From Sphaerospermopsis kisseleviana NIES-73 (GTDB lineage: Bacteria; Cyanobacteriota; Cyanobacteriia; Cyanobacteriales; Nostocaceae): DNA of 45,597 bases. Below are positions 42,025-45,597 of this stretch, in pieces. Made by a program: the position numbers and the translations under genes. The notes beneath the pieces are model-generated. The model did not search any database, was not told where the DNA came from, and saw nothing but the letters and a program-made list of their open reading frames with translations. The stretch covers positions 917,977-963,573 of the forward strand of contig NZ_AP018314.1 in the NCBI RefSeq assembly GCF_002368075.1, written 5' to 3'. Within the stretch, counting starts at the first letter, position 1; each line of letters begins with the position of its first letter.

Positions 42025-43118
42025 TGTTTATGAAATCTGTGAAAAAACATTTTAATCCTCACTTATTCATTCCAGATAATATTTCCCTTAGAAGTTTATG
42101 TTTTGGGATATTAATTGTAGCTTTGCTATTAATATTTCTCTTAGATTTAGCTTTGGGTTCAGTTTCGATTCCTGTTGATGAAGTGGTAAATATTTTACTA
42201 GGAAAACAACCAGAAAAGATAACTCATAGCAATATAATTCTTAAATTTAGATTACCGAAAGCTTTAACTGCAACCTTAGCGGGTGCTGCTTTAGGTGTGA
42301 GTGGTTTACAAATGCAAACATTATTTAAAAATCCCTTAGCTGGACCATTTGTATTAGGAATTAGTTCTGGTGCGAGTTTAGGAGTGGCGTTGGTGGTGTT
42401 AACTGCAAGTGTGACTGCACCAACTTTATTAAATAATTTGGGAATCATTGCTGATTTTGGATTAGTGATAGCTGCTAGTGTGGGTGCGGGTTCGGTTTTA
42501 GGTGTGATGTTGGTTGTTTCTCGTCGGGTGCAAGATACAATGACGCTGCTAATTTTAGGTTTATTATTTGGTTATGCTACTGGTGGAATTGTGAGTATTT
42601 TATTGCAATTTAGCACTAGAGAACGGATTCAAAGTTATATTATGTGGACTTTTGGTAGTTTTGCTGGTGTGACTTGGAAACAATTAATTGTGTTAATTCC
42701 GGTGATACTTTTAAGTTTATTAATAGCGTTGTTGCAATCAAAATCTCTGAATGCACTTTTGTTAGGTGAATCCTATGCCAGAAGTGTAGGTTTAACGGTA
42801 GAAAAAACTAGATTTTCTATTATTATCAGTGCTTCTATTTTAGCAGGTGGAATTACAGCTTTTTGTGGTCCTATCGCATTTTTGGGTGTGGCTATTCCCC
42901 ATTTATGTCGGAGTTTGTTTAATACTTCTGACCATCGAATTTTAATTCCCAGTGTGATAATTTTAGGGGCAATTTTAGCTTTAATAGCAGATTTGTTTTC
43001 TCAATTAGCAGTTAGTCAAATGGTTTTACCTTTAAATGCAATTACGGCTTTAATTGGTACTCCTGTTGTGACTTGGGTAATTTTAAAGCGTAATTCCCGC
43101 AAGTCTTTTCCATCCTAA
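42024..43118 (+). CDS. ABC importer permease, FecCD/BtuC family
   Basis: A 364-residue inner-membrane permease of the iron/cobalamin type, with about nine to ten transmembrane helices. Family signatures are LRLPKALTATLAGAALGVSG-like (FRLPKALTATLAGAALGVSG), NPLAGPFVLGISSGASLGV, MWTFGSFAGVTWKQL, and the ATPase-contact loop GPIAFLGVAIPHLCRSL. A second in-frame ATG lies six bases downstream and would serve equally. The gene overlaps the binding-protein gene by one base and precedes the ATPase gene by 80 bases. Confidence 0.93.
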   Translation: MFMKSVKKHFNPHLFIPDNISLRSLCFGILIVALLLIFLLDLALGSVSIPVDEVVNILLGKQPEKITHSNIILKFRLPKALTATLAGAALGVSGLQMQTLFKNPLAGPFVLGISSGASLGVALVVLTASVTAPTLLNNLGIIADFGLVIAASVGAGSVLGVMLVVSRRVQDTMTLLILGLLFGYATGGIVSILLQFSTRERIQSYIMWTFGSFAGVTWKQLIVLIPVILLSLLIALLQSKSLNALLLGESYARSVGLTVEKTRFSIIISASILAGGITAFCGPIAFLGVAIPHLCRSLFNTSDHRILIPSVIILGAILALIADLFSQLAVSQMVLPLNAITALIGTPVVTWVILKRNSRKSFPS

Positions 43119-43156
43119 TTACTACTCGATTTTTTATAAATCAGAAAGTTACTTAC

Positions 43157-43190
43157 CTATTCCCTATTCCCTGTTCCCTGTTCCCTAACT
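43157..43190. repeat. Heptamer array between permease and ATPase genes
   Basis: ATTCCCT and GTTCCCT units repeat about four times directly ahead of the ATPase gene. Confidence 0.75.
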
Positions 43191-43198
43191 CAACAAAT

Positions 43199-44263
43199 AT
43201 GAGTAATGCAATTTTGACAACCCACAATTTGACTATTGGTTATCAAACATCCCGAAAAAATTTTCGGTGTGTAGCAGAGAATATTTCTGTATCTTTGCAA
43301 GCTGGGGAATTGGTGTGTTTATTGGGTCCCAATGGTGCAGGTAAATCTACATTATTGCGATCGCTTGCCGGAATGCAACCACCTATAGGCGGTGAAGTGC
43401 GACTTTTAGATGATAATATCTACAAATTAGCACCCCAAGATTTAGCCAAGCGGTTGAGTTTAGTTCTCACAGAAAAAGTTGATGGAGGGATGCTATCTGC
43501 TTATAATTTGGTAACTTTAGGACGACATCCTTATACTGACTGGTGGGGAAATTTGACTGCTGAGGATGAAGCAATAGTCCATTGGGCGATAAAATCTGTA
43601 GGTGCATTAAATTTAGTCTCCCGTCAAGTTAGCGAACTCAGTGATGGTGAACGACAAAAAATTATGATTGCCCGCGCTTTAGCGCAGTCTCCTATAGTCA
43701 TGTTGCTAGATGAACCAACAGCATTTTTAGACTTACCCCGGCGAGTAGAAATTATGCAATTGTTGCGTAATTTAGCCAGGGAAACTAAACAAGCAATTCT
43801 CCTTTCTACCCATGATTTAGACTTAGCTTTGCGTCTAGCCGATCAAATTTGGCTATTAAATTTTCATGGGATTTTACAGGTAGGCGCACCGGAGGATTTA
43901 GTATTAAGTGGTGCATTTGCTAATACTTTCAAAAGTGAAGGTGTGGAGTTTGATATTTTGTCTGGTGAGTTTAATTTGCATACACCATTGAAAGGAGAAG
44001 TTCAAGTTATTGGTGAGGGTATAGCTACTATATGGACTATTCGCGCTTTACAAAGGGTAGGTTTTCAGGTGAAACAAGCTGATAAATTTTCTGGCAATCA
44101 AAATGCTGCAAAAACACAATTAGTAGTAGAAGTTATATCAAAATCTGAAGAGAAATTTTGGCAAACCCAAGTGATAAATAATCATTCAGATGTGTATGTT
44201 CATAATTCACTATATGCAATGATTGATTTTTTAAATCAGAATGTCATTTCACTAGACAATTAA
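43199..44263 (+). CDS. ABC importer ATPase, FecE/BtuD family, with C-terminal extension
   Basis: A 354-residue ATPase. Walker A is LLGPNGAGKSTLLRSLAG at about 41-58, the signature LSDGERQKIMIARALAQS, Walker B IVMLLDEPTAFLD, and the switch histidine LSTHDLDLAL. About 100 extra residues follow the nucleotide-binding domain, including HTPLKGEVQVIGEGIATIWT and RALQRVGFQVKQADKF, which look like a small alpha/beta domain present in some FecE-type ATPases. It completes the lipoprotein-permease-ATPase set and is convergent with the MFS gene 61 bases away. A HIP1 site lies near 43358. Confidence 0.93.
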   Translation: MSNAILTTHNLTIGYQTSRKNFRCVAENISVSLQAGELVCLLGPNGAGKSTLLRSLAGMQPPIGGEVRLLDDNIYKLAPQDLAKRLSLVLTEKVDGGMLSAYNLVTLGRHPYTDWWGNLTAEDEAIVHWAIKSVGALNLVSRQVSELSDGERQKIMIARALAQSPIVMLLDEPTAFLDLPRRVEIMQLLRNLARETKQAILLSTHDLDLALRLADQIWLLNFHGILQVGAPEDLVLSGAFANTFKSEGVEFDILSGEFNLHTPLKGEVQVIGEGIATIWTIRALQRVGFQVKQADKFSGNQNAAKTQLVVEVISKSEEKFWQTQVINNHSDVYVHNSLYAMIDFLNQNVISLDN

Positions 44264-44324
44264 CGCTTGAGATATTTACCTGGTAGCTTATCAACATACA
44301 TAAAGGATTACTATTTTACAAGTT

Positions 44325-45572
44325 TTAGATCAAATCTTGCAAGACTTTCCGGGTATTTTGCCAAGTCCAGAAACCAATCAATACTACAGTGATACTCATA
44401 CCAAAAAGAACTGTTGCCAAGCCAAAAGCATTAACCAGCTTGGTTGTAATCAATAAAGGTGCGGACAGCGCAATATTAATGGCATGATTTTGAAAGCCAA
44501 ATACCTTACCGTGCATTGCTGGGGGTGTGTGTTGTTGAATTAAGGTTTGCATCGGCACGTTAATTAATGCTGCACCTAAACCCAAGAAAACACAAAGTCC
44601 TAACACTAAAAATAAATTATGAGTAACAATAAACATTCCCAGTGCCAAGGCCATAAACATAAAACCAATTAACGGCAAGGGTTTATGATGCAGTTTATGG
44701 CCAAAATGTCCCAAAATTCCTGCGCCTAAAACCATTCCCACACCGGCAGCAGCAACAAAGAAACTAAAATCAGTTTGTTCTAAGTTCAATCTAGCAGCTA
44801 ATCTAATAGATAATTCTAATAATGCCGCAAACACGCAATACAAAGCGACAATTTGCAACATCGCATTCCAGACTAAGCGGTTTTGTTTTAGATATTGCCA
44901 ACCTTGTAAAAATTCGGTGATAGGATTAGCTACGGATGTTTGCCTATGTTCTGTAAACCGAATTGGCAACATGATGATAGCTGATAACAGATAGAAACCA
45001 CCTACTAATAGTTCTTTGCCAAAATCAGAGTTTAAATATTCCGCCCAGTCTAAAATTGGCTTTCCCACAGCATAACCAACTATCAATGCTCCCATCATGG
45101 TGCTGCTAAATAAAGCATTAGCGGCCATTAAATTCTCTCGTTGCACCATTAGGGGAATAGTAGCTTGTTCCGCTGGGGCAAAAAACTGAGTTACCGAGGA
45201 GATACCAAAATTCAGTGCTAACAATATTCCTAACTGCCTGGGCAAGAAAGCTATACTTAATGTCAACAAGCCCCGCACGACATCAGAACCCACCATAATT
45301 AGCTTTTTGGGCATCCTATCAACAATCACACCACCAGCAGAACCGAAAAAAATCGCTGGTAGGGTAAAAGCCATATACATATAAAAGCGCCCTGTGCCTT
45401 CTGGTAAACTGGCAGGTAAGTATTTTTTCTCTAACAAATCAATCATTAAAATCAATAAAACCTTATCTGCTAACTGGGAAATGAGTTGCCCAATCCACAG
45501 GAGCATAAAATTACGGTTTTTTAGCAGTGCGCCAAAGCCAGTATTAACAGCAGTCGGTTCAGTGGGAAACAT
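44325..45572 (-). CDS. Major facilitator superfamily transporter (DHA3-like)
   Basis: A 415-residue membrane protein with about 12 helices. It begins GALLKNRNFMLLWIGQLISQLADKV, has the loop 2-3 motif GGVIVDRMPKK, and continues FFAPAEQATIPLMV. The C-terminal half has GKVFGFQNHAIN. This pattern is typical of the DHA3 group of exporters, including enterobactin-exporter-like proteins and macrolide efflux relatives. The substrate is unknown. ATG 45572 is preferred over GTG 45575. Its 3' end converges on the ABC ATPase gene, so it need not belong to the uptake operon. Heptamer repeats begin just upstream at the window edge. Confidence 0.88.
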   Translation of the reverse strand: MFPTEPTAVNTGFGALLKNRNFMLLWIGQLISQLADKVLLILMIDLLEKKYLPASLPEGTGRFYMYMAFTLPAIFFGSAGGVIVDRMPKKLIMVGSDVVRGLLTLSIAFLPRQLGILLALNFGISSVTQFFAPAEQATIPLMVQRENLMAANALFSSTMMGALIVGYAVGKPILDWAEYLNSDFGKELLVGGFYLLSAIIMLPIRFTEHRQTSVANPITEFLQGWQYLKQNRLVWNAMLQIVALYCVFAALLELSIRLAARLNLEQTDFSFFVAAAGVGMVLGAGILGHFGHKLHHKPLPLIGFMFMALALGMFIVTHNLFLVLGLCVFLGLGAALINVPMQTLIQQHTPPAMHGKVFGFQNHAINIALSAPLLITTKLVNAFGLATVLFGMSITVVLIGFWTWQNTRKVLQDLI

Positions 45573-45597
45573 CACAAATTGGGAATTGGGAATTGGG

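Overview
The window looks like chromosomal DNA of a filamentous, probably heterocyst-forming cyanobacterium (order Nostocales). The signs are an AT-rich base composition, many HIP1 octamers (GCGATCGC), long tracts of short tandem heptamer repeats, a DNA polymerase III alpha subunit split at a cyanobacterial-type intein, and small cyanobacterial families such as DUF1816. Genus cannot be fixed from sequence alone.

Layout. (1) 0-3.3 kb is a worn accessory stretch: a cyclase-family gene without a normal start codon, the 3' stump of a DUF4365 gene, a three-repeat CRISPR array without cas genes, a ParD-like antitoxin without an obvious toxin, and a complete VapBC-type toxin-antitoxin pair. (2) 3.6-11.2 kb holds three co-oriented large genes: a dynamin-like GTPase, an Hsp70/actin-fold ATPase with large extra domains, and an unrecognised 376-residue protein. 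This is the best candidate in the window for an undescribed system. (3) 11.2-16.8 kb has a small secreted peptide, a TcmP/three-Cys-motif (DUF5131) pair, a b-type cytochrome, an IS4-like insertion sequence with visible ends, and a DNA adenine methylase whose start codon lies five bases beyond the IS.

(4) 17-28 kb is mostly core: trpD, a retropepsin-like lipoprotein, carA, a STAS-domain protein lacking a standard start codon, mrnC-rlmB, DUF1816, an alpha/beta hydrolase, a CAP-domain protein, a DsbA-like protein, and two near-identical tandem Rpn-type nuclease genes. (5) 28-36.3 kb carries dnaE-N with its intein half, a PBP4-type peptidase block enclosed by a >220-bp inverted repeat, and ilvB with a C-terminal zinc ribbon.

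(6) 36.5-44.3 kb is a metal-chelate/cobalamin uptake locus: cobalamin riboswitch, decayed DUF1636 gene, Fur/Zur-like box, TonB-dependent receptor, a two-domain [2Fe-2S] thioredoxin-like protein, and a lipoprotein/permease/ATPase ABC importer. The expected route is receptor across the outer membrane, lipoprotein capture in the periplasm, then permease and ATPase across the inner membrane. An MFS transporter closes the window on the opposite strand.

All assignments come from reading motifs by eye; no database search was run.
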